Shown: positions 12,101 through 26,255, counted from the stretch's first letter. The stretch: DNA of 26,570 nucleotides from Perkinsus chesapeaki (GCA_013115145.1 JAAPAO010000506.1:1-26570), one strand, 5' to 3'. The notes: generated by a model from the letters alone, not told the origin. Translations and numbers: made by a program.

Positions 12101-13173
12101 CATATTTTATTATACCCCAAGCTAATACTACATCACCTTCTATATGTGTAAGATATTCTGATGGAGGTTTAGGATTTTATCAAACGGAAGCGGATGTAGA
12201 AGGATTGGTATCAAGTTTGGATAAAGAACCTTCAAGGCAGGAAGGGAAATTACGTCGTCATATACTGGAAGCAACAGCCAAGGATTTGAATATACGGCAA
12301 AGCTATCCACCAGATCTACGGACAACTGAAGGTCTTACATCAATATCATCAGCTAGTGAATTGAATAATATTATACAAGCTTTAAGAAAGGAGGCTAATA
12401 GGTTATTAGAGCTAACAGTAAAGGTGAAGCCTATTGCTGAGGTATCGGATAGTTATCTAAGCCTGAAGGCAGCTGCTGTAAAGCCATCTCTAGAGCTACC
12501 TAATACATTAACAGTTGAAGGTCTGTTATCAACAGAAGCAGCACTTGGTGAGAAAGTTGAATGGGTATCTCAAGAGGAACGCAATGCCTTCTTAAGTGTT
12601 TTGAAGAGTAATACCAGTGAGGAGAAGGAATTGATAATGACTAATGGTGGTAGTGGTTGGTGGAGTGGATATGAGAATGGTTGTAATAATGAAAGCATTG
12701 ATAATATTGTGGAGCCATTAACTGCAGCTGAATTAAAGGAATTGGGACGGTGCTCAAAAGGGGATAAATCACCAGTTATCGCATCAGCCCCTATGATACG
12801 ATGGGATGTATTGGGTGGTGAAAGTCCTATAAAAAGTGAACATAATGGCTCTGTATCAGTATCTGCAGGATCATTATCTACACCTAATAGTAATAGTGTT
12901 AAAAGGTCCAAGGCCCTACATGAATGTAAAAGCTGTGGAAGAGTATTTAAATCACAAGGAGGATTAACTCAACATACTAATAGAGGATGTAAAGGTCCAA
13001 CAATGTCGATACATCATAATAATACATCACCATCAGCCTCATCAACAACGATAGTTGATACTCCACCGACAGTTGAGCCATATCCATTGGCACCTTCAAT
13101 ACAAAAGGGCCCGTCATCACCTGTAGTGATAATGTGTCTTGGATGGTTATTAGAAAGGGCTAAAGTGAAATGA
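9137..13173 (+). CDS. DDT/WHIM-domain chromatin-remodelling factor, 11 exons
   Basis: Eleven exons (9137-10073 first, 12091-13173 last) join in frame over ten 40-51 nt GT-AG introns to give 1198 residues. Residues 1-480 are low complexity (Ser, Thr, Gln, Ala runs) with a basic, NLS-like APKRRRVSAKAKA. A DDT-like domain follows at ~500-600 (VWSFCCNYSESLLD; LAPLMQEIHLALLRIVI). A WHIM1-like stretch is near 650-680 (IPPRVRITVLKALLQSCEV). A WHIM2/3-like stretch is at ~830-900 (LDRSGNSYFIIPQ, then GFYQTEADVEGLVSSLD), in the order seen in ISWI partners such as ACF1/WSTF/Itc1 and plant RINGLET proteins. A single finger, CKSC-x12-H-x4-C, begins at residue 1117. In known families these motifs act as a ruler between the ISWI ATPase and linker DNA. 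No bromodomain or PHD finger is seen. DDT/WHIM assignment is inference from pattern and order. Confidence 0.74.
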
Positions 13174-13376
13174 TGAAATGATTGCTCTCTGTTGTTGTTG
13201 ATTATTATTATTATTATACTGCATTTCATTATTGTAACATTAACAGTAAGAACGATTGTTTGATCCAATGACATAGGAAGGCTCTTGTGTTTAGTAGCAA
13301 GTGATGATGTCCGGTTAACTAGCTCGATATCTAAACCAATGGTACGTATAATGCATTAGTGCTTCGGCCTTCTTAT
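13174..13376. other. Short intergenic region
   Basis: About 200 nt of AT-rich sequence between the DDT/WHIM stop and the kinase start. Nothing specific seen. Confidence 0.4.
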
Positions 13377-14955
13377 ATGTCTACCTCTCGGCACGTTTCA
13401 ACTGATCGTAGTAGCAGTAGTCGAAGTAATAGTCGAGTGAAGAGCGGTGGTATACTTGAAAAGAAGTATGAGAGACTTAATAGGCTTGGACAGGGAACGT
13501 AGTATTAGTGGTGTATTGAAAGGTTAATTTAGTAATAGATATGGTACAGTGTCAAGATGTCGTAATAGAGATACTGGCGAATTAGTAGCAATAAAGAGTT
13601 TAATAACACCTGAGGAGATGAAGAGGAAATCTAAGGAAGGGTAAAAGCAACTATTAATCAGATTAGTGTTGTTAATTTTAACTTATAGATTCCCTGTAGT
13701 ATCTTTGCGAGAGATAGGGCTATTATCGCGAGTTAAACATCGTAATGTAGTTGAATTGAAAGAGGTTATACATGATGGTGAGGATGGTGAGGATAAAGTA
13801 TACTTAGTATTCGAATATTGTGAACATGATATAGCTACATTGATGGATGTAATATACATTATTAACAATATTATTATATTGGTTATAGTATTAGGTTAAT
13901 GGAGTATCATTCTCAGAAGGTGATGTTAAATGTATATTTGTACAGCTATTACAAGCTGTACAATATCTTCATTGGGTTGGTATAATACATAGAGATATTA
14001 AACCACCTAATTTATTATTAAATAATAAAGGTATTATATACCTATATCACGATAGTCATTATTATTATAAGGTATTTTAAAGCTAGCAGATTTTGGATTG
14101 GCTCGAGAGTATTCTCATACCATTCCACCTGGTATGCAGCATTTAACACCAGTTGTTGTAACACTATGGTATCGAGCACCTGAGCTGTTACTAGGTCAAA
14201 GAGAGTAAGCTGTAGTAGTTAATTGGTAGGTTATGGTTCACTATTACCACATTTTAGTTATACAACAGCAATAGATATATGGTCATGTGGATGTGTACTA
14301 CTAGAGATATTATGTGGTAAGCCACTACTACCAGGAATGAGTGAAAGCGATGAATTAGGTCGGATATTTGGATTACTGGGTAAGTGCTGCCTAAGCCGCC
14401 GGCTTATAGTTGGAGTTGGGTAGTACTAGTAGCAGTATTATATGTATATAGGAACACCAAGAGCAATCGATTGGCCAGAAATCCAATATTTACCCCATTA
14501 TGAGGATATGGCTAAACCATTACTATTCACGAGTTCAAGGGATACATTAGAGGTAATAGGAGATGGTTATATATACAAGGATTGAAGGGTGTATTCAGAG
14601 AGAGCTGAGCTGTTCCTCATCACCAGTAGTACTCTACGACTTTGTTATCAATAATTTATTAACGGTAGCACCAAAGAGACGGAGCGATGCATCAAGATGC
14701 TTGAAACATGAGTATACCCTGCTGTACTAACTATTATTGTACTTGTTGTATAGGTACTTAACCAAAGCCAGACCATTACCGACTAATACAGCATGGATGC
14801 AGACTTGGAAAGAACATCGTAATTTAACACAAAAGAATACTCATGCAGGAGTTACAATGGTTACCAGAGAGAGCGGTAGATTTGAGAATGCCGTGGGAGA
14901 TCATAAAAGAAGGAAGTTTGGTGCGGCTGGTGGATACTTCACTAGTAACAATTGA
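13377..14955 (+). CDS. CDK10/CDK11-like cyclin-dependent kinase, 9 exons
   Basis: Nine exons join over GT-AG introns of 40-72 nt to give 396 residues, a normal size for a CDK with a short Ser/Arg-rich N-terminus. Visible elements in order: glycine loop GQGTYGTVSR, catalytic lysine in VAIKSL, a PITSLRE-type C-helix reading [24 protein letters not shown], and activation segment with [13 protein letters not shown]. The text [18 protein letters not shown] and the LFGLLGTP-type insert place it with CDK10/CDK11, whose members work with cyclins in transcription and splicing control. All catalytic residues (Lys, Glu, HRD Asp, DFG Asp) are present, so it should be active. The 72-nt intron (14380-14451) is the longest. 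CDK10 versus CDK11 is not settled. Confidence 0.92.
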
Positions 14956-15162
14956 GACAATTGAACGTGACACTACAAGGACTCGTCGGGAACTATAGAG
15001 GGATGATTAAAGAGTAACTACTGATGGGGGGAGCAATAATTGCGTGATAATATACGTCAACTGTTTGTAATGATAGTGTTGCGTTATTGTTGTCATCTAT
15101 AATGGTAGGTCAATATCAGTACTTGATGCTGGTTTATACATATATACCCAACCTTTTTATTA
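14956..15162. other. Intergenic, 3' flank of kinase
   Basis: AT-rich, with no supported gene. It leads directly into the 52-bp tandem repeat. Confidence 0.4.
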
Positions 15163-15369
15163 TGTGTACACCATATACTAATATTGTTATTATAGTGTTT
15201 TATTATTACTATTATGTGTACAGCATATACTAATATTGTTATTATAGTGTTTTATTATTACTATTATGTGTAAACCATATGCTCATATTGTTATTATAGT
15301 GTTTTTTTATTACTATTATGTGTACAGCATATACTAATATTGTTATTATAGTGTTTTATTATTACTATT

Positions 15370-15387
<18 letters not shown>
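15163..15387. repeat. 52-bp AT-rich tandem repeat, 4.3 copies
   Basis: Unit starts fall at 15163, 15215, 15267, 15319 and 15371, exactly 52 nt apart; the last copy is broken off after 17 nt. Units begin TGTGTACAGCATATAC and carry TTATTATAGTG. Copies differ by a few substitutions; the third is the most diverged. The predicted start codon of the ABC transporter (15370) spans the junction of copies 4 and 5, and each complete unit boundary also creates an ATG. The unit is not a multiple of three, so the array is not an in-frame protein repeat. Confidence 0.95.
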
Positions 15388-18926
<3,539 letters not shown>

Positions 18927-19637
18927 TTTTTTCTACCATTCAATATGTTGTGTGTGTCCGCACAGAACCAGACGTTAATCGATCAAGATGGCGCGCGCTA
19001 CTGCCGGTAGCGCCATGTCAAGCACACTGAACGGTGGATTTGAACGTTGATACATACAACATATGAATAGGGAATTGTATAGTGACGGTGTGCAAAATTT
19101 GGCCCGAATGGCAGTGACTCTGGTAAAATAACTCATTGGGGCATCATTATTTTGTGTTACACTTACAGAGTGGTTCTGAGTAATGCTAGATTGTGAAGCA
19201 CTCCCTCTATAAGTTAGCAGTCCTTCTACTATACAACAAAGACCATCATCGCAATTTTATATTATAGCTCGTTTAACAAAGTGCGCATGATTCGATGTGT
19301 GCTGAGCTTTTTTGCTGCACAATTTGGTGATTTCTTGGAGTAAATATATTAATGGATTGTTTAGGCAACTTTATTAGGTCTTAATCCATAATTATCGACG
19401 TTCAATTAGACTCATTAAGACACTTTTCATTGTCTTTAATTGTTCTCTGTCAAGAAACTTGACTCAAGTTGCAGCATTAGCTTTATTACAACTGTTGAAT
19501 TGTATGCCTTACTGTTGGCCACCAAACTAGCTACGTCTTTGGCAATAATATTATATAATAGTTGCATTGGATAATTAATATTTATTATAGTTATCTTTTC
19601 CATTGAGCACGTACCCTCGTTAACTCATATTACAGTA
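18927..19637. other. Intergenic, ABC 3' flank and carrier promoter
   Basis: About 710 nt without a supported gene. It contains one imperfect hairpin near 18990-19018 (GGCGCGCGCTAC facing GGTAGCGCC). The end has a TTACAG acceptor-like site three nt before the carrier ATG at 19638, consistent with an untranslated leader spliced in cis or trans. Confidence 0.4.
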
Positions 19638-20818
19638 ATGTCTGTTGCCAAAGTTGATAACCGTCCTCAGTGGTTGAAAGTTGTTCAACCTTTTGCAGCA
19701 GGGGGTTTAGCAGGATGTCTCGCTACTTGCTGTATACAGCCCATCGATATGGTTAAGGTAGGTACACAATTCCCTTATGTAAGCAATAGTTTGTTATCAT
19801 TTAGGTTCGAATCCAAATCGCTCCACCAGGTGCCTCTAAGAACCCTTTCACTATTACATCACATATTGTAAAGGATGAGGGTTTCCTCAGCTTATACAAG
19901 GTATCTTTGAGGTATTTGGACCAGTCCGCCTTTATTATGTGCTTTAGGGTCTCGATGCGGGTATCGTTCGCCAGCTAACTTATACGACTACACGACTTGG
20001 TGTATTTCGCCTCACGTCTTCATTTCTGCAAAAGCCTGATGAGAAGACCCTTCCGTTCTGGAAGAAGGCATTTGCGGGTCTCTTTGCTGGTGCTGTTGGT
20101 TCTTTTGTCGGTACTCCCGCCGATTTGGCCCTAATTAGGCTTCAGGTATGTGTTAGTATTATTAGACTTATTTTATTACCTGATTCCTTTAGGCTGATGC
20201 AACCCTTCCTGTTGCTGAACGTCGTAATTACAAAGGTGTATTTGATGCAATGAAGCAAATAATTGAGAAAGAGGGTGTAACTGGTCTATGGGCCGGCTCT
20301 CTTCCTACTGTTGTTAGGGCTATGGCTCTTAATGTGGGTATGCTTTCTACATTCGATCAAGTAAGTATTTTATATATTTCGTATACATTTTATAGGATTA
20401 TATATTGTAGGGTAAGGAGTACTTCTCTGCCAAGTTTGGTCCTGGTTGGACGGCTACCCTTACGGCATCTGCACTCTCTGGCTTTGGTGCTGCCTTCATG
20501 TCATTGCCGTTCGATTTCGTGAAGACTAGAATCCAAAAGATGAAACCCGATATTAACGGTGTTATGCCTTATAAGGGAACTTGGGACTGCATAGTGAAAG
20601 TACGTTATAAACTACTGCTGATGTCTTATCAATTTCATGTTATAATGATGGTTATATTTCTTCTTGTTTAGACCATGAAGACTGAAGGCCCAACTGCCTT
20701 CTATAGAGGTTTCCCGACTTATTACATCCGTATTGCTCCTCACTCTATGTTGGTATTAATCATAGTTGATTATATCAATACAGCTGTACAAAGGCATTAC
20801 AACAAGGATCAGTATTAG
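19638..20818 (+). CDS. Mitochondrial 2-oxoglutarate/malate carrier (SLC25 family), 6 exons
   Basis: Exons 19638-19757, 19805-19900, 19948-20145, 20193-20360, 20411-20599 and 20672-20818 join in phase 0 over GT-AG introns of 47-72 nt to give 305 residues, the usual size for the family. Three tandem carrier repeats are shown by PIDMVK (35-40), PADLALIR (129-136) and PFDFVK (227-232). The second signature, GTPADLALIRLQ, and the following RRNYKGVFDA match the 2-oxoglutarate/malate carrier subgroup closely. It would exchange 2-oxoglutarate for malate across the inner mitochondrial membrane, serving the malate-aspartate shuttle. Codon use is less AT-rich than in the block to the left, as expected for a highly expressed gene. 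A dicarboxylate carrier is the main alternative. Confidence 0.93.
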
Positions 20819-21492
20819 AGTTATCACTAGTTGTAGATGGTGGTTCCTCATCATCTAGGGTGTAATTACCCAGACCAGTTAATATGGTCGATAGGGTGGT
20901 GATAGTCTCTTGAGGACTACCAACTTCATCATTATCGTACTATTGCTAATATCATCATCATAGTCATCTTCGTACTACTGTTTGCGTAGACATAACTACT
21001 GCTGTGCGTGCTCATCTGTTATCTACCGTATCTTTATTCTGCTCTATTACTTATGACGGAGTTAGTGCTGTTGCTGTTTGTATGAAGAATTACGACTTCT
21101 TATTGGGAGTATACTCTGATCTCGGGGTAGTGTGATTCCTGAGCAGTGCTAGGCTACATCATCACCACCATGACGATGATAATGTTGGTGTTGTTGTTAT
21201 TGAATATGAAAGCTCATATTATAAGAGGCGTATAACCCCTATCTCTCCCATATGTTGTATCTACATTCTCAGCACTTAATAATAATGCAGCCGAATATTA
21301 CTGCTATTGAGTGTTGTCATCGCCAGACAGCTACTGCGGCTCAAGCAGTGCTTTTACCAGCGGCCTTGACGACGACCTGGACAATTGGCGTTTCGGTTGT
21401 GATTATTCGTATTCTCATGTTGCGTTGTTGTTAGTTCATAATAGCGTGGCATCAATAAAGGTGATTATTGACCTAATGTAGGTTTAATTAAG
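20819..21492. other. Intergenic with weak coding candidates
   Basis: No gene is firmly supported. On the minus strand, ATG at 21015 plus a 52-nt GT-AG intron could give a 62-residue acidic Ser/Thr-rich product stopping at 20775, overlapping the last carrier exon. On the plus strand, 20994-21140 has an open frame containing LLSTVSLFCSITYDGVSAV. Neither has a recognisable domain. Confidence 0.3.
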
Positions 21493-23531
21493 ATGGTCGT
21501 GTGTCATTGGTCGAGTAGCCAAAGACGGTGCTTCGCTGGAATGGTGCGAAGTCGTCGTGATTTCTGGCAAAAGCTTAATGAGCAGTATCTTGCTAGTGAG
21601 CTGGCTCATATTGCACGAGCGTGTGATGTAGGTCGTCGTATCACCGTCCTTTCCGCAATACACCGTTCTCAATTAGAAAATACTTGTCACGACTGAATCG
21701 CTTTCCCCGGTCGTTGATCTCACTGGTGGTTTTGTCTGTCAGGAAGCTTCAAAGGGGAATGTTGCACCAAAACAGGCATGGAAGAATGCTAAATCCACCA
21801 CTCCATTCGATCCGAAGATTCCAGGATCCTTGAAGCTGTAAGTGAACTCTAGGTTTCAAATAGTGAGCAGCTTTGGTGCATACAGAGAAACAAACTCACG
21901 ACGTTGTTATTTGACTGCTACTCCATTAAGCGTGTGATTCAGGCGCGGAACGAAATCAACGATGGCGGGTCCTATAATGGCACGCAACGCTGAGAAGGCC
22001 GCTAAGCTTCAAGCGGAAAAGGTCCTTTTGGATGAAGAGTAGGATTTTCGTTTTGGATACACAACTCACTCCAACACACAGGCACGAGCGATTACTTGCA
22101 CGTCGGGAAAGGATAGATAAGAATGGTCGAGGAGGACCGGTGAAGGAGCCTAATGGTACGCTTTACCGTCCATCAGAGGAACAAGCAATGTGTGGTGTAT
22201 GGTAGATCAGCAACAGTTTGGTACTGTTCGTGGCAGTGAAATGGGTGACCGGTTGTGGAGGTAAGCTATAGTTGTATAATCGTATAAAATTGAAAATTCA
22301 GCTACGAGTCCCGTCGACATGAACCTCGCTACCAGGATCTTGTCCATGAAGATGCAAGACGGCTACAAGAGTTGTGTCATAGGAAGCGTATGATGGATAG
22401 GAAATTGAAATGGTTGAAAGAGAATAAGTACTCAGCAACTTTAGATGACATGGCATTCCCAACTCGGTAGTTTACCTGACCCAGCTAAAGTTGCAAAATA
22501 CATGACCAGAGTGCAGCGAAGTCAAGAGAGAGAGCCCGGTGGAGAAATGTATACCCAACGGAGGAGGTTAGGATAGCCCTTCAGAGAGTGTCCAGGTATC
22601 CACCACCATTCCAGACAGAATCCCCTAATGCCAGGAAGGAAACAAAGATGCTATCGCGTAGGTTTCAGGAGTGCTTTCTATTATTTATATTGTAGAGGCG
22701 GAAAGGGATACTTTGGAGTCACGACTGCGGATGAAGATACGTGAAGAAAAGAAATTAAACGTTAGAGTAAGAGTGTTCATTAATTCTGTATGGGCGGTTA
22801 AGTTATTTAGTGTCCGATTCATAAACCTGGAAATAGCGCTTGTTATGTAATTGTTATAATGGCAGGTCCTAAGACAAAGTGAACCAGCTGTAGGAGAAAT
22901 AATCACAGATCCTATTGCAAGACATCGAGCTATGCGAAAACTTCGAACGAGATCTATAATAAGTGTATTGATATATGCCCCAAATTTTGTGACCCAGAGC
23001 TCTTTCAGGAACATCTAGATGGTATACTTACATCAAACAGTGCACAAATCATGTGGTCAATGTTAGATGGTGCTAGCGTTAGTATTGCAAAAATACACTC
23101 CGAAGGTTCTCGAGGGTAACAGATAGGTATGGTGATGCATGAATTAGTTATCAGAACACATCGTATATTCTATAATCTCAATTCCGATCACGATCCTGAG
23201 GTTATCCACCGCAAGCTAAATATCTTAGCGCCGAAAATCAGAAGTCTCTTGGCTGTAAAGCTGAATTTAGGAAGAACGCCTCCTTTGAAGTAAGCGAGGG
23301 AGGGGTGACATATTCAAGGAATGACACGTGCTTCGGACGCAAAGATGGAAGTGCACCATTGGCCTTCATTTTCTCAGCCAGTGTGATTTCAGGTTTATTC
23401 CTATTACGCATTCATTAGCCAAAACCAAGCATCGCCTTGCTAAGTTGTTAAGAAGGGGCAACGATCAAGCTATCAGGTCAGGCCCGGCGGTCTCAGCTGA
23501 ACGAAGGCGTTCATATGAAGCAGCACTGTAG
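21493..23531 (+). CDS. RbfA-like ribosome-binding factor with long N-terminal extension, 12 exons
   Basis: Twelve exons (first 21493-21627, last 23381-23531) join over GT-AG introns of 38-105 nt into 463 residues. The N-terminus (CHWSSSQRRCFAGMVRSRRDF) is basic, lacks acids and suits a mitochondrial targeting peptide. A charged, partly coiled-coil middle follows (ARNAEKAAKLQAEK, RRLQELCHRKRMM). The C-terminal ~150 residues resemble RbfA: RKLRTRSIISEHLDGIL, then SVSIAKIHSEVIRTHRIFYN, then KIRSLLAVKLNLGRTPPL. RbfA binds the small ribosomal subunit near helix 44 and helps 3'-end maturation of its rRNA. Eukaryotic forms act in mitochondria or plastids. The last splice acceptor (23380) was chosen because it keeps the frame; nearer alternatives do not. 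The family call is by pattern only. Confidence 0.64.
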
Positions 23532-23684
23532 GGTAGCACCATGCTTGTTTCCACGTTTCTGTTTGCTGAGCGTCGTTGCGTGTAATATGTTTGTAACACA
23601 AGTGGACGGCGAGGGGGCCTAAGCGTGGGCCTCCGCAGTTGTCTAATTTGCCTAGGCCTGAAATCGCCCCTTAAAGGGCCACCG
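23532..23684. other. Transition to GC-rich tract
   Basis: 3' flank of the RbfA-like gene. Composition rises in G+C from about 23600 onward. No gene seen. Confidence 0.35.
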
Positions 23685-23712
23685 TGACCCTTTAAGGGTC
23701 AGGTGACCTGAC
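23685..23712. repeat. Two overlapping one-base-centre palindromes
   Basis: TGACCCTT-T-AAGGGTCA at 23685-23701 (8 bp arms) and GTCAGGT-G-ACCTGAC at 23698-23712 (7 bp arms). The second begins inside the right arm of the first, so the two hairpins are mutually exclusive. Confidence 0.9.
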
Positions 23713-23785
23713 TCGTAGACTGCCGGAGACTGCCTCGCCGAGGCCTCCTCGGCCAAAGCTTCCGCTGGGCTTTACTGTAAACACT

Positions 23786-23816
23786 GAGTAAGAGCAGTGT
23801 AACACTGCTCTTACTC
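23786..23816. repeat. 15-bp perfect palindrome, one-base centre
   Basis: GAGTAAGAGCAGTGT at 23786-23800 and its exact reverse complement at 23802-23816, separated by a single A. It is followed by AGGTAG-ATG-CTACCT at 23822-23836. Confidence 0.95.
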
Positions 23817-23894
23817 GAGGAAGGTAGATGCTACCTAGCGTGCCCTGTAGGCTTTGAGACAGGCCTGGCCACTAGGCGACGTAACGAGAATAAT

Positions 23895-23961
23895 AGGTCT
23901 ATATCATAGACCTGAAAACTCTGCCTATCTTATTAACATAGACTTTATAAGATAGGCAGAG
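23895..23961. repeat. Two adjacent hairpins
   Basis: AGGTCTAT-ATC-ATAGACCT (23895-23913) is followed at once by a 15-bp perfect stem CTCTGCCTATCTTAT (23919-23933) pairing with 23947-23961 over a 13-nt loop. Confidence 0.92.
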
Positions 23962-24212
23962 GCGGGTGGATCGGCCAGAGCCAATCCTGCGGGTTTCACC
24001 CCATCTTTGCCTATTCCTAAGCGCACGGTTAACCCTAATCAGGTGCCGGAACGCGAGGCCAATGCTCCGGGCCCGATTCGCGCGGCGCGAAGGCTGGCCC
24101 TGCTCCTGTGCAGCCACGCCACACCACTCGTGCGCCCCGGAGACGTCAGGCCCTGGCCTCCGCTGACAAAGATGGGTTTACTGTAGTCAGTAGACGCCGT
24201 GCGCCCAAGTAG
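23962..24212 (+). mobile_element. Retroelement ORF1-like C-terminal remnant
   Basis: An open frame ending at the TAG at 24210-24212 encodes a Pro/Arg-rich tail closing with ADKDGFTVVSRRRAPK. This is the kind of D-x-DGFTxV-x-RR ending common at the C-terminus of retroelement ORF1/Gag-like proteins. The start is not in this frame: upstream coding-like sequence (FTPSLPIPKRTVNPNQ) is in another frame, so the copy is frameshifted. Assignment rests on motif resemblance only. Confidence 0.4.
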
Positions 24213-24221
24213 TTGCGGTCA

Positions 24222-24408
24222 ACGACAACGTTGGGCCAACGTCGTTGGCCTAGCTCGTGAACAAGGGCCACGCGTTTAGCAGACGCCTAACGGTTAGGCG
24301 GTCGGGTTAGGGCCTAACCGGTTCGCGTCGGCGGTGAAAGGGTCTCCTGCTCCACTATACAATCGCAGTTACGCATAGCTACGCTTTAGGCCCTTCAAGG
24401 GCCTAAAG
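24222..24408. repeat. Cluster of one-base-centre palindromes
   Basis: ACGTTGG-G-CCAACGT (24228-24242), CGCCTAAC-G-GTTAGGCG (24284-24300), GGTTAGG-G-CCTAACC (24305-24319) and CTTTAGGCCCTT-C-AAGGGCCTAAAG (24384-24408, 12 bp arms). TTAGG is shared by several arms. They separate the ORF1-like remnant from the zinc-knuckle-like ORF. Confidence 0.88.
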
Positions 24409-24439
24409 GCGAACTGCCCAAATACATTATTGTCACGGC

Positions 24440-25412
24440 GTCTCTCCTGTACGATAGGATGGTATCCACCTAAGTATCCGTGGTGCTGCGGCCGTCCCAA
24501 GTGTCATCAGTTGTATCGACAACAATTTGGCTGGCTGCAGCTGCTCAAAGAAACAGACGCGTGCCCCACGCATTATATGCTTGGGGGCCGCTGTCTCACT
24601 AGACATTTCCACCGCTGCACTTGAAAAGGTGATCCGCGACGAAAATGACTCTCTTTTCGTACGTGTAAAATTTACACTGTAAATGTCCCTGGTGGCATCG
24701 TTCAATCGATCCACTGGCGCGGACCTAACCTGGTGATAGCTGCCGCCTTGGAGATATCCAAGAGCCAGAAGTTGAAGATGAACCACCTCCTTACCAGGTG
24801 GTCCCTAGTGCGCTACTCCACAGTCTGCTATTACTGCTCCCGGTTGAGACATATTAGTCCCAACCGTCCGGAGAAGAGCAGTGGTAAGTACCGTACCTGT
24901 ATCAGGTGCCCAGGTAGCACTGCCAGCAGGCTGCGGGCAGTGCCGAAGTGTTCGGAAGCCTTTTGTTTGTGCGGCCACTCGGCCAACTTTGTAATGACTA
25001 TCAGCAATCTCATCGAGAATTCTGATCCTCTTACCCGTTCGCGCCCGATCTTCCCTCCCGACACTCTGCCTCGTTGCGACGTGCGATGCACGTCGGAGTC
25101 CAGAGCCGATCCCTCTTGCTCCTGCGGATGGCCGGATGGAGACGTGAAGCACCTATTACGAGACTGTCCTTTGCTGGACGGTGCCCGACGCACTCGAAGC
25201 TTGTTCGGGTCATGCCGAAGGCAGACTATAAGATGATCCTCGACCGTCGGTTCCGTTCATCTCTGCTGAGAATGGCGACCCTGACCTTCGAGTGGCTGAA
25301 GAACCTCCGGGAAGCGGAGGCTCATCTGGCGTCCAACGCCGATTCCTGGGGATTCCGTCTGAAGCGTCCATTTGATGAAGATCGGTTAGGAAAGGGGAAG
25401 GCGGAAGGGTGA
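24440..25412 (+). pseudogene. Frameshifted retroelement ORF with Cys-rich motifs
   Basis: Three open segments in different frames follow one another: ~24455-24678 (containing KKQTRAPRIICLG and STAALEKVIRDEND), ~24665-25236 and ~25190-25412. The middle one has knuckle-like cysteines (VCYYCSRLRH, CIRCPG, CSEAFCLCGH) and the motif CSCGWPDGDVKHLLRDCP, a C-x-C-x8-H-x4-C arrangement like the zinc motif near the C-terminus of non-LTR retrotransposon ORF2 proteins. The last reads on plausibly (ADYKMILDRRFRSSLL) after a shift near 25190. No reverse transcriptase FxDD motif or endonuclease is seen, so this is a partial, broken copy. A decayed host gene is the alternative. Confidence 0.48.
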
Positions 25413-26255
25413 ACTGTCGGATAGTCTGCTAGCTTGTGTGGATGGTCAGGTCTCTCCAACCCCCGAAGTCTGGAAGTGTCTTGCCTTGAGGCCGCTGACC
25501 ACTAGCTCTCGGTGAAGGCTATGGGCCGGACCAAGCCAAGGCGCGGCAAGCTACCCTTGGACCACCGCAGGCGTACCCTTCGGGATGTCTTTCTTAGCCG
25601 GATGGTGGGCTTCGCGCCCCTTGGTCTTGTGGTACGGTAACCGGTTTTGTCACTCAGTCTACTGCGATCTCTGATGTCGCAACTTGGCCCGCCTCCTGAT
25701 CTTGCCTACGCAGGAGGTCTGTGGTCAGTGCCCCTTGTGCACGGCGCGAGTTTTGACTATGAAACTCAAGTCCCGAGCGCCATTAAAGAGAACTTCTCTA
25801 TGAAGGTCTTCTCTTAGAGAAGAAAAGAGAGTTTAGACTCCGTCCTCCGGTGGTCTCTAGGACCAGGGAGGAACTACGGACGGCTGCTTTGACGCATAAC
25901 AGTCAGACCTCTCTAATGGGTCTGGCCCTGCTGTTGCTCCCCTCTGTTGGTCCTGTTGATCCCCTCGGGATGTTCATTGAGCACAGTCGGTGGGGATATC
26001 ACTCGTCTCGATCTCCCTGGCACATGAGCAAGCTATGACCAGTGACTATGTAAACCGGTACCTACCCCTGGCACTACCCTATGTCTGCGCCTGTAGAAGC
26101 ACCTGAAGGATGGAGGGAGTTGGAGAAGACTGAACCTGAAGCATCAGCAGCGACTTGAAGATGGCAAACCTGGAAGCTGGACCTGGACTGAAGCCTTTCG
26201 GATTCTTGGATGGCGGACGACCTACTCAAAGGGATGAAGCTGCGGCCAAGGAGAA
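25413..26255. other. GC-rich region, no supported gene
   Basis: Possibly the 3' part of the retroelement. It contains inverted repeats: CCTCCTG (25692-25698) with CAGGAGG (25711-25717), and TCTTCTCT-T-AGAGAAGA (25807-25823). Small Arg-rich ORFs occur (for example from 25521) but cannot be supported as genes. Confidence 0.35.

Noticed and set aside
18990-19022. Sequence faintly like a dinozoan spliced leader (GGTAGCGCCATGTCAAG)
   Set aside because: Several mismatches, and no GT donor follows the AAG.
22156-22511. Two apparent frameshifts (looking like 11-nt and 4-nt introns) in the RbfA-like gene
   Set aside because: Introns 22156-22205 (50 nt) and 22467-22511 (45 nt) restore the frame with GT-AG ends.
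26081-26158. Small ORF beginning MSAPVEAPEGW
   Set aside because: Only 25 codons, no domain and no splice partner found.
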